Below, piece after piece: positions 14,150 to 14,187 of a stretch of DNA of 14,187 bases. The notes under the pieces were generated by a model. That model had not been told where the DNA came from. It saw nothing but the letters and a program-made list of their open reading frames with translations, and ran no database searches. Source of the stretch: Anaerolineaceae bacterium. GTDB lineage: Bacteria; Chloroflexota; Anaerolineae; Anaerolineales; Anaerolineaceae. Where the stretch lies: the NCBI GenBank assembly GCA_027348305.1, contig DAIEPS010000023.1:1-14187 (forward strand), read 5' to 3'. How positions within the stretch are numbered: the stretch's first letter is position 1; each line of letters begins with the position of its first letter. The position numbers and the translations under genes are program-made.

Positions 14150-14187
14150 GGACCGCGGTTTTGGTTTGGGTTGGTCCAGTTGGTCCG
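14069..14187 (-). other. Tail with protein-like reverse-strand frame; possible junction
   Basis: Read on the minus strand from the window edge, one frame is fully open and protein-like: a Lys/Pro-rich stretch, then GGEGSTFTGLDPELAEKI and IIQQILDGGQE. It then runs into the antisense of mutM at about 14066, where it stops looking natural. This may be the end of an unrelated coding segment joined here. The open frame is seen directly; the junction is inferred and uncertain. Confidence 0.3.

Noticed and set aside
1..14187. tRNA, rRNA, CRISPR, insertion sequence or phage genes
   Set aside because: No cloverleaf, rRNA-like block, regularly spaced repeats, transposase motif or att-like duplication was found on either strand.

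Overview
The window looks like a bacterial chromosome fragment, most likely from the Chloroflexota (Anaerolineae-like). This is an inference from gene content and style: an archaeal-type aspartyl-tRNA synthetase, tandem M42 aminopeptidases, a membrane-anchored protein with a long Thr/Pro tail, a long HEAT-repeat lipoprotein and DUF4190 proteins, all with good Shine-Dalgarno sites. No rRNA, tRNA, CRISPR array, transposase or phage gene is visible.

Left part (23-5711, minus strand): one tightly packed block reads right to left. A ChlI-type AAA+ chelatase ATPase (start 5711) comes first, then a ChlD-type von Willebrand A domain. A small membrane-anchored Thr/Pro-rich protein and three tandem M42 metallo-aminopeptidase paralogs follow. 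Gaps are 38, 7 and 24 nt, with one 4-nt ATGA overlap. The key observation is at the AAA+/VWA junction. The AAA+ frame ends in a seven-A run in the register A AAA AAA, then GTG TAA, then a perfect GC-only hairpin 6 nt after the run. A -1 slip at that run leads directly into the VWA frame, which has no convincing start of its own. The locus is therefore best read as one chlD gene giving two products: a 367-aa ChlI-like protein that stops at 4608, and a 695-aa ChlD-like AAA-linker-VWA protein made by programmed -1 frameshifting.

Middle part (5712-9206): a strong bidirectional terminator (5800-5841) separates the chelatase block from two DUF4190 membrane-protein paralogs. Next is a lipoprotein with about 16 HEAT/PBS-lyase repeats, split into two frames by what looks like one extra base near 8526-8540. 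After it comes about 430 bp of AT-rich intergenic DNA holding small dyads and a -10-like TATAAT. This divergent promoter region separates the minus-strand genes from the plus-strand genes.

Right part (9207-14187, plus strand): a closely spaced run of a stand-alone B12-binding subunit of a methylmalonyl-CoA-type mutase, its MeaB/ArgK G-protein chaperone, aspartate--tRNA(Asn) ligase, a RimJ/RimL-like GNAT acetyltransferase, a variant ribose-phosphate diphosphokinase, and formamidopyrimidine-DNA glycosylase. The last gene has intact N-terminal catalytic residues, but it loses family resemblance at about 14069 and stops at 14149 without the zinc finger. The reverse strand of the tail reads as a plausible unrelated protein segment, so a rearrangement or assembly junction is possible there.

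Functionally, the chelatase pair (cobalamin synthesis if a CobN is encoded elsewhere) and the B12-dependent mutase subunit with MeaB make a loose B12 theme. They lie on opposite strands and are not one operon. The other genes are housekeeping or of unknown role.
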